From Noviherbaspirillum suwonense (GTDB lineage Bacteria; Pseudomonadota; Gammaproteobacteria; Burkholderiales; Burkholderiaceae_D), in assembly GCF_900182955.1 (NCBI RefSeq), contig NZ_FXUL01000004.1, forward strand, positions 62,001 through 126,000: DNA of 64,000 bases. The letters are read 5' to 3'. A program made the translations under genes and the position numbers. Shown here one piece after another: positions 10,964-20,252 of the stretch; position 1 is the first letter of the stretch, and every line of letters begins with the position of its first letter. The notes under the pieces are model-generated. The model was not told the origin of the DNA and did not search any database. It was given only the letters and a program-made list of their open reading frames with translations.

Positions 10964-13063
10964 ATGGCGGGGCAACTCAATCCACAACTTCTTTTGGCCG
11001 TACCGCTGGCGCCGCTGGCGGGATCGGTTATTGCCGGCCTTTTCGGCACCAAGTTCTTCGGCAACAAGATAGGGCGGGGCGCATCCCATAGCGTCACCAT
11101 CCTGGGCGTATTGATTGCGCTGATCATTTCCGTCCAGACCCTGCTGGCGGTCATGGACGGCGCGTCCTACAACGGCACGCTGTACACCTGGATGACCGTG
11201 GCCGGCCTGAAGCTGGAGATCGGCTTCCTGGTCGACAGCCTGACGGCGATGATGATGTGCGTGGTGACCTTCGTGTCGCTGATGGTGCATATCTACACGA
11301 TAGGCTACATGCGGGACGACCCCGGCTATAACCGCTTCTTCTCGTATATCTCGCTGTTCACGTTCTCGATGCTGATGCTCGTCATGAGCAACAACTTCCT
11401 GCAGCTGTTCTTCGGCTGGGAAGCCGTGGGCCTGGTGTCCTACCTGCTGATCGGCTTCTGGTACACGCGGCCGACCGCGATCTACGCGAACATGAAAGCC
11501 TTCCTGGTCAACCGGGTCGGCGACTTCGGCTTTATCCTGGGCATCGGCCTGCTGCTCGCCTTCGCCGGTTCGATGAACTACACCGAAGTCTTCGCCAAGC
11601 GCGAGGCGCTGGCGCAGCTGACGATGCCGGGTTCGAGCTGGATGCTGCTGACGGTTGCCTGCATCTGCCTGTTCATCGGCGCAATGGGCAAGTCGGCCCA
11701 GTTTCCGCTGCATGTGTGGCTGCCCGACTCGATGGAAGGCCCGACCCCGATCTCCGCGCTGATCCACGCCGCGACGATGGTGACCGCCGGCATCTTCATG
11801 GTGGCCCGCATGTCGCCGCTGTTCGAGCTGTCCGACACTGCCTTGTCCTTCGTGCTGATCATCGGCTCCATCACCGCGCTGTTCATGGGCTTCCTCGGCA
11901 TCATCCAGAACGACATCAAGCGCGTGGTCGCCTATTCGACGCTGTCGCAGCTCGGCTACATGACGGTGGCGCTGGGCGCCTCGGCCTACCAGGTCGGCGT
12001 GTTCCACCTGATGACGCATGCATTCTTCAAGGCGCTGCTGTTCCTCGCCGCCGGCGCGGTCATCATCAGCATGCACCATGACCAGGACATCCGTAACATG
12101 GGCGGCCTGCGCAAGTACCTGCCCATCACCTGGATCACCTCGCTGCTGGGTTCGCTGGCGCTGATCGGCACGCCATTCTTCTCGGGCTTCTATTCGAAGG
12201 ACAGCATCATCGAAGCGGTGGCGGCCAGCCACCTGCCGGGTTCGGGCTTTGCCTATTTCGCGGTGCTGGCGGGTGTCTTCGTGACCGCATTCTATTCGTT
12301 CCGCATGTATTTCCTGGTGTTCCACGGCGAAGAGCGCTTCGGCAAGGCGCATCACGGCCATGACGACCATGCGCATCATGCTGCCCATGCCGCACCGCAC
12401 AGCTCCGACGACATCCACGGCTCGGACGTCGAGGAAGAGGCAGGGCATGAAGAGCATCATGGCCTGGCGCCGGGCGAAAAGCCGGTCGAAGCGCCGCTGG
12501 TGGTGACGCTGCCGCTGATCCTGCTGGCGATCCCGTCGGTCATCATCGGCTACCTGACGATTGCGCCGATGCTGCATGGCGACTTCTTCAAGGGCGTGAT
12601 CTTCGTCGGCGAGAATCACAAGGCGATGGAAGAACTGAGCCACGAATTCCACGGCGCGATGGCAATGGGCCTGCATGGCCTGACCTCGGTGCCGTTCTTC
12701 CTCGCGCTCGCCGGCGTGGTCGCCGCGTTCTACTGCTACATGGTAAATCCGCGCGTGCCGGCCTGGTTCTTCGCGAAGTTCCACGGCATCTACAAGCTGC
12801 TGGACAACAAGTACTACATGGACCGCATCAACGAGATCGTGTTTGCCGGTGGCGCCCGATCGGTGGGGCGCGGCTTGTGGAATGTCGGCGACCGCACCCT
12901 GATCGACGGCCTGCTGGTCAATGGCAGCGCGCGCGTGGTGGGCTGGTTCTCGGTGGTGAGCCGGGCTTTCCAGACCGGCTACATCTATCACTATGCGTTC
13001 ACGATGATCCTCGGCATTGCGCTGTACCTCGGCTACCTGCTGCTGGCTTCTTACCTGAAATAA
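10964..13063 (+). CDS. nuoL: NADH-quinone oxidoreductase subunit L
   Basis: Largest antiporter-like proton-pumping subunit, 699 residues with about 16 helices and the long lateral amphipathic helix. The start is MAGQLNPQ (ATG 10964); an upstream in-frame codon inside nuoK is not plausible. MRP-type signatures include FFGWEAVGLVSYLLIGFW and the broken-helix lysines near DSMEGPTPISALIHAATMV. A His-rich cytoplasmic/periplasmic loop (about residues 461-500, 12 His) interrupts the region before the lateral helix. Confidence 0.97.
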   Translation: MAGQLNPQLLLAVPLAPLAGSVIAGLFGTKFFGNKIGRGASHSVTILGVLIALIISVQTLLAVMDGASYNGTLYTWMTVAGLKLEIGFLVDSLTAMMMCVVTFVSLMVHIYTIGYMRDDPGYNRFFSYISLFTFSMLMLVMSNNFLQLFFGWEAVGLVSYLLIGFWYTRPTAIYANMKAFLVNRVGDFGFILGIGLLLAFAGSMNYTEVFAKREALAQLTMPGSSWMLLTVACICLFIGAMGKSAQFPLHVWLPDSMEGPTPISALIHAATMVTAGIFMVARMSPLFELSDTALSFVLIIGSITALFMGFLGIIQNDIKRVVAYSTLSQLGYMTVALGASAYQVGVFHLMTHAFFKALLFLAAGAVIISMHHDQDIRNMGGLRKYLPITWITSLLGSLALIGTPFFSGFYSKDSIIEAVAASHLPGSGFAYFAVLAGVFVTAFYSFRMYFLVFHGEERFGKAHHGHDDHAHHAAHAAPHSSDDIHGSDVEEEAGHEEHHGLAPGEKPVEAPLVVTLPLILLAIPSVIIGYLTIAPMLHGDFFKGVIFVGENHKAMEELSHEFHGAMAMGLHGLTSVPFFLALAGVVAAFYCYMVNPRVPAWFFAKFHGIYKLLDNKYYMDRINEIVFAGGARSVGRGLWNVGDRTLIDGLLVNGSARVVGWFSVVSRAFQTGYIYHYAFTMILGIALYLGYLLLASYLK

Positions 13064-13087
13064 CGTCGCGTCTCCAGAAAAACAAAC

Positions 13088-14578
13088 ATGATGCAGTCAA
13101 ACTTTCCTCTCCTAAGCCTCGCGATCTGGCTGCCCATCCTTTTCGGCCTGCTGGTGCTGGCCGTCGGCAGCGACCGCAATCCGGGCACTGCGCGTGCATT
13201 GTCGCTGTTCGGTTCGATCGCGAGCTTTCTCGTCACGCTGCCCATCGTCGCCAATTTCGACAATGCCTTCCATGGCATGCAGATGGTCGAGCGGGCGCCG
13301 TGGATCAGCAGCTTCAATATCTTTTACGCGCTGGGCATCGACGGCATCTCGCTGTGGTTCGTGCCGCTGACGGCGCTGATCACGGTCATCGTCGTGATCG
13401 CCGGCTGGCAGGTCATCGAAAAGAAGGTGTCGCAGTACATGGGCTCCTTCCTGATCCTGTCGGGCGCGATGATCGGCGTCTTCTGCGCGCTCGACGGCCT
13501 GCTGTTCTACGTGTTCTTCGAAGCCACGCTGATCCCGATGTTCATCATCATCGGCGTCTGGGGCGGCAGCAACCGGATGTACGCGGCAATCAAGTTCTTC
13601 CTGTACACCTTCCTCGGCTCGCTGCTGATGCTGGTCGCCATCATCTACCTGTACTTTGCCGCCGGCCATAGCTTCGACATCCTCGCCTGGCACAAGCTGC
13701 CGCTGCCGATGACGGCCCAGATCCCGATCTTCCTGGCCTTCATGATGGCGTTCGCCGTCAAGGTGCCGATGTGGCCGGTGCATACCTGGCTGCCCGACGC
13801 ACACGTCGAGGCGCCTACCGGCGGCTCGGTGGTGCTGGCTGCGATCATGCTGAAGCTCGGCGGCTACGGCTTCCTGCGGTTCTCGCTGCCGATCGCGCCC
13901 GACGCCAGCCATTACCTGGCGCCGCTGGTCATTTCGCTGTCGCTGATCGCCGTCATCTACATCGGCCTGGTCGCGATGGTGCAGGCGGACATGAAGAAGC
14001 TGGTCGCCTATTCATCGATCGCGCACATGGGCTTCGTGACGCTGGGCTGCTTCCTCTTCAATGACATGGGCGTGCAGGGCGCGATCATGCAGATGATTTC
14101 CCACGGCTTCGTGTCGGGCGCGATGTTCCTTTGCATCGGCGTGCTGTACGACCGCATGCATACCCGCCAGATCGCCGAGTACGGCGGCGTGATCAACACC
14201 ATGCCGCGCTTCGCTGCGTTCTTCGTCCTGTTCTCGCTGGCCAATGCCGGCCTGCCGGCGACCTCGGGCTTCATCGGCGAATTCATGGTCATCCTGGCCT
14301 CGGTCCAGTTCAACTTCTGGATCGGCCTGCTGGCCGGCACCGCGCTGATCCTCGGCGCAGCCTATTCGCTGTGGCTGGTCAAGCGCGTGGTGTTCGGCGC
14401 CATCGCCAACAAGCACGTGGCGCAGCTGCAGGACCTCAACGGCCGCGAATTCCTGATCCTCGGCGTGCTGGCGATCGCCGTCATCGCAATGGGCGTCTAC
14501 CCGGCGCCGGTCGGCGATGCATTGCAGTCCTCGGTATCGGACCTGCTCAAGCATGTCGCCGTGAGCAAGGTGCCCTGA
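13088..14578 (+). CDS. nuoM: NADH-quinone oxidoreductase subunit M
   Basis: Antiporter-like proton-pumping subunit, 496 residues, about 14 helices. Conserved segments are FYVFFEATLIPMFIIIGVWG (membrane glutamate) and VHTWLPDAHVEAPTGGSVVL (lysine-containing broken helix region). It lies 24 bases after nuoL. Confidence 0.97.
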   Translation: MMQSNFPLLSLAIWLPILFGLLVLAVGSDRNPGTARALSLFGSIASFLVTLPIVANFDNAFHGMQMVERAPWISSFNIFYALGIDGISLWFVPLTALITVIVVIAGWQVIEKKVSQYMGSFLILSGAMIGVFCALDGLLFYVFFEATLIPMFIIIGVWGGSNRMYAAIKFFLYTFLGSLLMLVAIIYLYFAAGHSFDILAWHKLPLPMTAQIPIFLAFMMAFAVKVPMWPVHTWLPDAHVEAPTGGSVVLAAIMLKLGGYGFLRFSLPIAPDASHYLAPLVISLSLIAVIYIGLVAMVQADMKKLVAYSSIAHMGFVTLGCFLFNDMGVQGAIMQMISHGFVSGAMFLCIGVLYDRMHTRQIAEYGGVINTMPRFAAFFVLFSLANAGLPATSGFIGEFMVILASVQFNFWIGLLAGTALILGAAYSLWLVKRVVFGAIANKHVAQLQDLNGREFLILGVLAIAVIAMGVYPAPVGDALQSSVSDLLKHVAVSKVP

Positions 14579-14610
14579 AGTGCAGCGAGGCTGGACAACT
14601 GACTGCAACT

Positions 14611-14640
14611 CCCGCTCTTCCGTCGCACGGAAGGGACGGG
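14611..14640. other. perfect stem-loop in the nuoM-nuoN gap
   Basis: The 129-base nuoM-nuoN gap, by far the longest in the operon, contains CTTCCGT-CGC-ACGGAAG (14617-14633) nested inside CCCG/CGGG (14611-14614 and 14637-14640). No T-run follows, so it looks like an RNA-stability or processing element rather than a terminator. Its function is inference. Confidence 0.5.
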
Positions 14641-14707
14641 CAACAAGCCGCGTGCATGCCATAGGCAGGCGGCTCGCAACAAAACTGGCGCAAACGAAGC
14701 GGAAACC

Positions 14708-16195
14708 ATGAACAACCTGAATCTCGCACCGCTGTACCCCGAAATCTTCCTCGTGGTGGCGACGTCCTTCATCCTGCTGCTTGACATGTTCCTGAGCGAT
14801 GCCAGGCGCAACCTGACCTACCTGCTGTCGCTGGCGTCGCTAGCCGTCTGCGCGGCGCTGACGCTGGTGGACTTCAACAACGGGCAGACCACGTACACGT
14901 TCTACAACATGTTCGTGTCGGACCCGATGTCCAACCTGCTCAAGCTGTTTTCCTACCTGGCAGTGGGCCTGACGCTGATCTACTCGCGCCAGTACACGAC
15001 CGACCGCCAGATGCTGACGGTCACCACTGGCGGCGAGTTCTATGTGCTGGCCCTGTTTTCCCTGGTCGGACAGATGGTGATGCTGTCGGCGAATAACTTC
15101 CTGATCATCTACCTCGGCCTGGAACTGATGTCGCTGTCGCTCTACGCGCTGGTGGCGCTGCGCCGCGACCATACGCAGTCGACCGAGGCGGCAATGAAAT
15201 ACTTCATCCTCGGCGCAATGGCATCGGGCTTCCTGCTGTACGGCATCTCGATGCTGTACGGCGCGACCGGCTCGCTCGACCTCGCCGAAGTGGCCCGCGT
15301 GACCGCTTCCGGCACCGTCAACCGCATGGTGCTGGTGTTCGGCATCGTGTTCGTGGTGGCGGGCCTGGCGTTCAAGCTCGGCGCGGCGCCATTCCACATG
15401 TGGGTGCCCGACGTCTACCAGGGCGCGCCGACCTCGGTGACGCTGCTGCTGGGCGGCGCGCCGAAGCTGGCCGCTTTCGCCATCTGCATGCGGCTGCTGG
15501 TGGAAGGCCTGTGGACGCTTGCGGTGGACTGGCAGCAGATGCTGACCGTGATGGCAGTGCTCTCGATGGCGGTCGGTAACATCACCGCGATCGCGCAGAC
15601 CAATTTGAAGCGGATGCTGGCCTACTCGACCATTTCGCAGATGGGCTTCATGCTGCTGGGCCTGCTGTCCGGCGTCTATGCCGGCAGCGACGCGACCGCC
15701 GCCGCGAGTGCCTACAGCTCGGCGATGTTCTATGCGATCACCTACGTGCTGACCACGCTCGGCACCTTCGGCGTGATCATGCTGCTGTCGCGCGCCGGCT
15801 TCGATGCGGAAAACCTGGAGGACTTCAAGGGCCTGAACCAGCGCAGCCCGTGGTTCGCCGCGATCATGATGGTGCTGCTGCTGTCTCTGGCCGGCGTGCC
15901 GCCGATGATGGGCTTCTATGCGAAGCTGGCCGTGCTGCAGTCGGTCCTGGGAGCAGGGCAGTTGTGGCTGTCCATCCTTGCCGTGCTGTTCTCGCTGGTC
16001 GGCGCCTATTACTACCTGCGCATCATCAAGCTGATGTACTTCGATGACGCGACCGACACGTCGCGCATCGTGGCCCATGGCGACATGCGCATCGCGCTGA
16101 GCCTGAACGGCATTGCCGTCGTTGCGCTCGGCCTGCTGCCCGGCCCGCTGATGGCCGCCTGCTCCGCAGCCATCGTCCGCACGCTCGCCTCGTGA
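14708..16195 (+). CDS. nuoN: NADH-quinone oxidoreductase subunit N
   Basis: Third antiporter-like proton-pumping subunit, 495 residues with about 14 helices. Typical motifs are [20 protein letters not shown] and [20 protein letters not shown]. It is the last gene of the complex I operon. A small DUF2818 gene follows 20 bases later and is probably cotranscribed. Confidence 0.97.
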   Translation: MNNLNLAPLYPEIFLVVATSFILLLDMFLSDARRNLTYLLSLASLAVCAALTLVDFNNGQTTYTFYNMFVSDPMSNLLKLFSYLAVGLTLIYSRQYTTDRQMLTVTTGGEFYVLALFSLVGQMVMLSANNFLIIYLGLELMSLSLYALVALRRDHTQSTEAAMKYFILGAMASGFLLYGISMLYGATGSLDLAEVARVTASGTVNRMVLVFGIVFVVAGLAFKLGAAPFHMWVPDVYQGAPTSVTLLLGGAPKLAAFAICMRLLVEGLWTLAVDWQQMLTVMAVLSMAVGNITAIAQTNLKRMLAYSTISQMGFMLLGLLSGVYAGSDATAAASAYSSAMFYAITYVLTTLGTFGVIMLLSRAGFDAENLEDFKGLNQRSPWFAAIMMVLLLSLAGVPPMMGFYAKLAVLQSVLGAGQLWLSILAVLFSLVGAYYYLRIIKLMYFDDATDTSRIVAHGDMRIALSLNGIAVVALGLLPGPLMAACSAAIVRTLAS

Positions 16196-16215
16196 CGCGC
16201 AGACGCCCGGCCTAG

Positions 16216-16521
16216 ATGGACGTTTCCCTTTCCAGCTGGCTGGTGATCCTCCTGGCCGCACTGGCGGCCAACCTGCCTTTTTTCACTGAACGGGTGTTTG
16301 GCGTGCTGCCCTGGCGCAGCGCGGCCAAGCCGTTCTGGCTTCGGCTGGTGGAGATGTTCGTGCTCTACCTGCTGCTGGGCCTGGTCGCTTCGCTGCTCGA
16401 AGCCCGCCTCGGCAACCGCTTTCCGCAGCACTGGGAATTTTACGCGGTCACAGGCTGTCTATTCATCGTGCTGGCCTATCCCGGCTTCGTGCATCGCTAC
16501 CTGCGCCGGCGCCAGGGTTAA
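16216..16521 (+). CDS. DUF2818 family membrane protein
   Basis: A 101-residue protein with three hydrophobic segments (about 7-23, 44-64, 80-96). It resembles the DUF2818 family, which is regularly found directly after nuoN in betaproteobacteria. No catalytic residues can be recognised. Position, spacing (20 bases after nuoN) and size suggest an accessory or assembly role for complex I, but that is inferred only from context. Confidence 0.8.
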   Translation: MDVSLSSWLVILLAALAANLPFFTERVFGVLPWRSAAKPFWLRLVEMFVLYLLLGLVASLLEARLGNRFPQHWEFYAVTGCLFIVLAYPGFVHRYLRRRQG

Positions 16522-16548
16522 TCACACGTAGTGGAAAAGGAAGTTCGA

Positions 16549-17127
16549 ATGGATCATCATCTGCGGGAAACGCGGCTAGCCGGCGAGCTGGTCTTCGACG
16601 GCGACTTCATCAAGGTGCAGAAGGATACGGTCACGCTGCCCGATGGCAGCCAGTCCGAGCGCGAGTTCATCCGCCATCCGGGCGCGGTGGTGATCCTGCC
16701 CATCCTTGACGACGGCAGCATCCTGATCGAACGCCAGTACCGTTATCCGCTGGACCGGGTGTTCTATGAGTTCCCGGCCGGGAAAATCGATCCGGGCGAA
16801 GATCCGCTCGTCTGCGCGAAGCGCGAGCTGCGGGAGGAAACCGGTTATACCGCGAGCGACTGGCGCTTCGTCTGCACCATCCACAACGCGATCGCCTATT
16901 CGGACGAACACCTCGAGATCTACCTGGCCCGCGGCCTGGTCGCCGGCGAAAGCGCGCTGGACGAGGGCGAGTTCCTGGAAACCATGACCGCCTCGGTCGA
17001 CGACCTGCTGCGGTGGGTCAGGGAAGGGAAGATCACCGACGTGAAGACCGTGATTGGCTCGTTCTGGCTGGAGAAGATCGTGTCGGGAAGCTGGAGCCTG
17101 GATCAGGCTGGGCCTTCCGAAAAATAA
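16549..17127 (+). CDS. nudF: NUDIX hydrolase, ADP-ribose pyrophosphatase type
   Basis: Likely hydrolyses ADP-ribose to AMP and ribose 5-phosphate. The NUDIX box is complete: G-x5-E-x7-REUxEExGU reads from GKIDPGEDP to RELREETGYT at about residues 80-102. The ATG at 16549 has a good Shine-Dalgarno (AAAAGGAAG at 16535-16543), so it is preferred over the GTG at 16531. The product is 192 residues. It follows the DUF2818 gene closely and ends at a bidirectional terminator. Confidence 0.88.
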   Translation: MDHHLRETRLAGELVFDGDFIKVQKDTVTLPDGSQSEREFIRHPGAVVILPILDDGSILIERQYRYPLDRVFYEFPAGKIDPGEDPLVCAKRELREETGYTASDWRFVCTIHNAIAYSDEHLEIYLARGLVAGESALDEGEFLETMTASVDDLLRWVREGKITDVKTVIGSFWLEKIVSGSWSLDQAGPSEK

Positions 17128-17180
17128 GGTCGCCGGAGGGCGGCTTCATTCCCCGCCGCGGCATCGAAGCCGCCGTCCGA

Positions 17181-17210
17181 AAAAAAAGCCGCATTATGCG
17201 GCTTTTTTGT
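17181..17210. terminator. bidirectional terminator between nudF and ETF-QO
   Basis: GCCGCA (17188-17193) pairs with TGCGGC (17197-17202), flanked by seven A on the left and six T on the right. It can terminate both convergent genes. Confidence 0.88.
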
Positions 17211-17213
17211 TTT

Positions 17214-18890
17214 CTACATATTCGGATAGTTCGGCCCGCCGCCGCCTTCCGGCGTCACCCAGACGATGTTCTGGGTCGGGTCCTTGATATCGCAGGTCTT
17301 GCAGTGCACGCAGTTCTGCGCGTTGATCTGCAGCTTTTCCTTGCCTTCGGCGCTCGTCACGTATTCATAGACGCCGGCCGGGCAGTAGCGCTGTTCCGGT
17401 CCCGCGTAGATATGCAGGTTGATATCGACCGGCACGTTCGGGTCCTTCAGCGTCAGGTGCACCGGCTGGTGCTCCTCGTGATTGGTGTTGGATATGAACA
17501 CCGAGGACAGCTTGTCGAAGGTCAGCTTGCCATCCGGCTTCGGGTAGACGATGGGCTTGAACTCCGCCGCCGGGCGGAGGTATTCGTTGTCCGGCTTCTT
17601 GTGATGCAAGGTCCACGGCGCGCGGCCACGGAACAGCACCTGGTCGATGCCGACCATCAGCGTGCCGGTGTACAGGCCCTGGCCCATGAAAGGCTTGAAG
17701 TTGCGCGCCTTGTGCAGTTCGTCGTACAGCCACGAGTTGCGGAAGGCTTCCGGATACGCGTCGAGCTCGTCATGCTGCCGGTCCGCGCCCAGTGCAGCGA
17801 ATGCGGCCTCGGCGGCCAGCATGCCGGTCTTCATCGCCGCATGGCTGCCCTTGATGCGGCTGGCGTTCAGGAAGCCTGCATCGCAGCCCAGCAGCGCGCC
17901 GCCCGGGAAAGTCAGCTTGGGCAATGCCTGCAGGCCGCCCGCAGTGATCGCGCGTGCGCCGTACGAAATGCGCTTGCCGCCTTCGAAGAACTTGCGGATC
18001 TCCGGGTGCGTCTTGTAGCGCTGGAATTCCTCGTACGGCGACAGGTAGGGATTGGAATAGGACAGGCCCACCACGTAGCCGACGGCGACCTGGTTGTTCT
18101 CCAGGTGGTAAAGGAAGGAGCCGCCGTAGGTCGTTGCATCGAGCGGCCAGCCGGCGGTATGGATCACGAGGCCAGGCTTGTGCATCTTCGGATCGATTTC
18201 CCACAGCTCCTTGATGCCGATGCCGTAGGTCTGCGGATCGCGGTCCTTGTTCAGGTCGTACTTGCTCATCAGCTGGCGGCCGAGATGGCCGCGCGAACCT
18301 TCGGCAAACAGCGTGTACTTCGCATGCAGCTCCATGCCGAGCTGGAAGGCGTCGGTCGGCTTGCCGTCGCGGTCCACGCCCATGTTGCCGGTAGCGACGC
18401 CGCGCACCGAGCCGTCGTCGTTATAGAGGATTTCGGCGGCCGGGAAGCCCGGGAACACCTCGACGCCCAGGCTCTCGGCCTGCTGGCCCAGCCAGCGTGT
18501 GACATTGGCCAGCGAGACGACATAATTGCCGTGGTTCCGGAAGCAGCCCGGCAGCATCCATTCGGGAGTGGTGCGCGCCTTTTTCTCGGTCAGGAACATG
18601 AAGCGGTCTTCGGTGACCGGCGTATTCAGCGGCGCCCCGAGTTCGCGCCAGTTCGGGAACAGCTCGTTGATCGCGATCGGGTCCATCACCGCGCCGGACA
18701 GGATGTGCGCGCCGATCTCGCCGCCTTTTTCCAGGACGCAGACCGATACTTCGCGGTCCTGTTCGGCGGCCAGCTGCTTGAGCCGGATCGCTGCCGACAG
18801 GCCGCCGGGGCCGCCGCCGACCACGACCACGTCATACTCCATGGCCTCGCGCGGGCCGTATTCTTCAAGGATGCTCTGGTTCTGCGTCAT
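17214..18890 (-). CDS. etfD: electron transfer flavoprotein-ubiquinone oxidoreductase
   Basis: Membrane-associated FAD/[4Fe-4S] enzyme that moves electrons from reduced ETF (fed by acyl-CoA dehydrogenases) to ubiquinone. The 558-residue protein starts with an FAD-binding Rossmann motif, VVVGGGPGGLSAAIRLKQLA. It ends with a ferredoxin-like region whose cysteines are visible in CPAGVYEY and NCVHCKTCDIKDP. It is convergent with nudF and divergent from an SDR gene. It complements the acyl-CoA dehydrogenase at 60.7 kb, although no etfAB genes are in the window. Confidence 0.97.
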   Translation of the reverse strand: MTQNQSILEEYGPREAMEYDVVVVGGGPGGLSAAIRLKQLAAEQDREVSVCVLEKGGEIGAHILSGAVMDPIAINELFPNWRELGAPLNTPVTEDRFMFLTEKKARTTPEWMLPGCFRNHGNYVVSLANVTRWLGQQAESLGVEVFPGFPAAEILYNDDGSVRGVATGNMGVDRDGKPTDAFQLGMELHAKYTLFAEGSRGHLGRQLMSKYDLNKDRDPQTYGIGIKELWEIDPKMHKPGLVIHTAGWPLDATTYGGSFLYHLENNQVAVGYVVGLSYSNPYLSPYEEFQRYKTHPEIRKFFEGGKRISYGARAITAGGLQALPKLTFPGGALLGCDAGFLNASRIKGSHAAMKTGMLAAEAAFAALGADRQHDELDAYPEAFRNSWLYDELHKARNFKPFMGQGLYTGTLMVGIDQVLFRGRAPWTLHHKKPDNEYLRPAAEFKPIVYPKPDGKLTFDKLSSVFISNTNHEEHQPVHLTLKDPNVPVDINLHIYAGPEQRYCPAGVYEYVTSAEGKEKLQINAQNCVHCKTCDIKDPTQNIVWVTPEGGGGPNYPNM

Positions 18891-19047
18891 GGTCTCATCA
18901 CCTTAGATATATTTTCGAACGTGCGTGCTAATTGTCCGGGATTTTACGGCAGAATACTAGACGCCCCGTTCTAATAGCATGCCTTTCATGTATCTTAGCG
19001 GCTCCGTCGCCATGCGCTTCAAGGCAAAACAATTCAAGGAGAAAATT

Positions 19048-19824
19048 GTGGGTATCGAACTTAATTTCGAAGGCAAGATCGCGATGGTCACCGGCGCATC
19101 CAGCGGGCTCGGCGCCCGCTTCGCCAAGGTGCTGGCACAGGGAGGCGCGCAGGTCGTGCTGGCGTCGCGCCGCACCGAGCGGCTGAAGGAACTGCGGGCG
19201 GAGATCGAGGCCGAGGGCGGGGCAGCCCATGTGGTCAGCCTGGACGTGACCGACTACGCCAGCATCAAGGCGGCCATTGCGCATGCCGAGACCGAGGCCG
19301 GTCCGATCGACATCCTGGTCAACAACTCGGGCGTGTCGACCACCCAGCGCCTGATCGACGTGACCCCGGACGACTATGCCTACGTGATGGACACCAACCA
19401 GCGCGGTGCCTTCTTCGTCGCGCAGGAAGCCGCGAAGCGCATGATCGCGCGGGCCAAGGGCGACCCGAAGAAGCAGCATCGCATCATCAACATCGCGTCG
19501 GTCGCCGGCCTGCGGGTGTTGCCGCAGATCGGCATCTACTGCGTCAGCAAGGCGGCCGTGGTCCACATGACCAAGTCGATGGCGGTCGAATGGGGCCGCT
19601 ACAACATCAATGTCAATGCGATCTGCCCGGGCTACATCAGCACCGAGATCAACGCCGAGCATTTCCAGTCGGAGCAGGGGAAGGCGCTCGTCAACATGCT
19701 GCCCCGCAAGCGCGTCGGCGAGCCGCAGGACCTAGACGGCCTCCTGCTGCTGCTGGCGTCGGACGAGGCGCACTTCATCAACGGCGCCATCATGACTGCC
19801 GACGACGGCATGAGCGCGTCATGA
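19048..19824 (+). CDS. SDR family NAD(P)-dependent oxidoreductase
   Basis: A 258-residue classical short-chain dehydrogenase. It has VTGASSGLGARF near the N-terminus (cofactor), VNNSG, a Ser in NIASVAGL and the YCVSK catalytic pair. The start is GTG 19048, behind a strong AAGGAG (19036-19041); the longer frame from 18979 lacks a site. The next gene, a thioesterase, overlaps its stop (ATGA), so the two form an operon. The substrate is unknown, but the thioesterase and ketone-body neighbours suggest a hydroxyacyl or acyl-CoA derived substrate. Confidence 0.9.
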   Translation: MGIELNFEGKIAMVTGASSGLGARFAKVLAQGGAQVVLASRRTERLKELRAEIEAEGGAAHVVSLDVTDYASIKAAIAHAETEAGPIDILVNNSGVSTTQRLIDVTPDDYAYVMDTNQRGAFFVAQEAAKRMIARAKGDPKKQHRIINIASVAGLRVLPQIGIYCVSKAAVVHMTKSMAVEWGRYNINVNAICPGYISTEINAEHFQSEQGKALVNMLPRKRVGEPQDLDGLLLLLASDEAHFINGAIMTADDGMSAS

Positions 19825-20246
19825 AGATGGAAGACCGGCCGCTGGTGCACGTGGCGCGCATGCCGATCCGCTGGGGCGACATGGACATGATGGGTCACGT
19901 CAATAACGCGATGTATTTCACCTACCTGGAGACCGCGCGCATCGACTGGTTCACCAGTCTTGGCTGCGGCCCGAATCCGGCTGGGGAAGGGCCGGTGCTG
20001 ATCAATGCCAGCTGCACGTTCATCAAACAGCTCGAGTATCCGGGCAATATCGAGATCCGCACGTTCATCGGCAACTTCGGCCGCACCAGTTTCGAGACCT
20101 TTCACCAGATCTGCCGGGTGGACCAGCCGGACGTGATCTGCGCGGAGGGCGCGGCCAAGGTCGTCTGGGTCGACTTCGTCGCAGGGAAGTCGACGCCGCT
20201 GACCGACGAGCTCAAGGCCAGGTTCGCGGCGCCGCTGCCGGCATAG
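19821..20246 (+). CDS. acyl-CoA thioesterase, hotdog fold
   Basis: A 141-residue 4-hydroxybenzoyl-CoA thioesterase-like hotdog protein, expected to hydrolyse acyl-CoA. RWGDMDMMGHVNNAMYFTYL holds the conserved D...GHVNN active-site segment. The ATG at 19821 overlaps the stop of the SDR gene by four bases. It is convergent with the PAS-LuxR gene, with only 6 bases between the stops. Confidence 0.9.
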   Translation: MKMEDRPLVHVARMPIRWGDMDMMGHVNNAMYFTYLETARIDWFTSLGCGPNPAGEGPVLINASCTFIKQLEYPGNIEIRTFIGNFGRTSFETFHQICRVDQPDVICAEGAAKVVWVDFVAGKSTPLTDELKARFAAPLPA

Positions 20247-20252
20247 CCTCGG

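Noticed and set aside
17013-18974. 653-codon plus-strand open frame across the ETF-QO gene
   Set aside because: It is antisense to a fully recognisable ETF-QO. High GC content makes long frames on the opposite strand common, and its sequence has no protein-like features.
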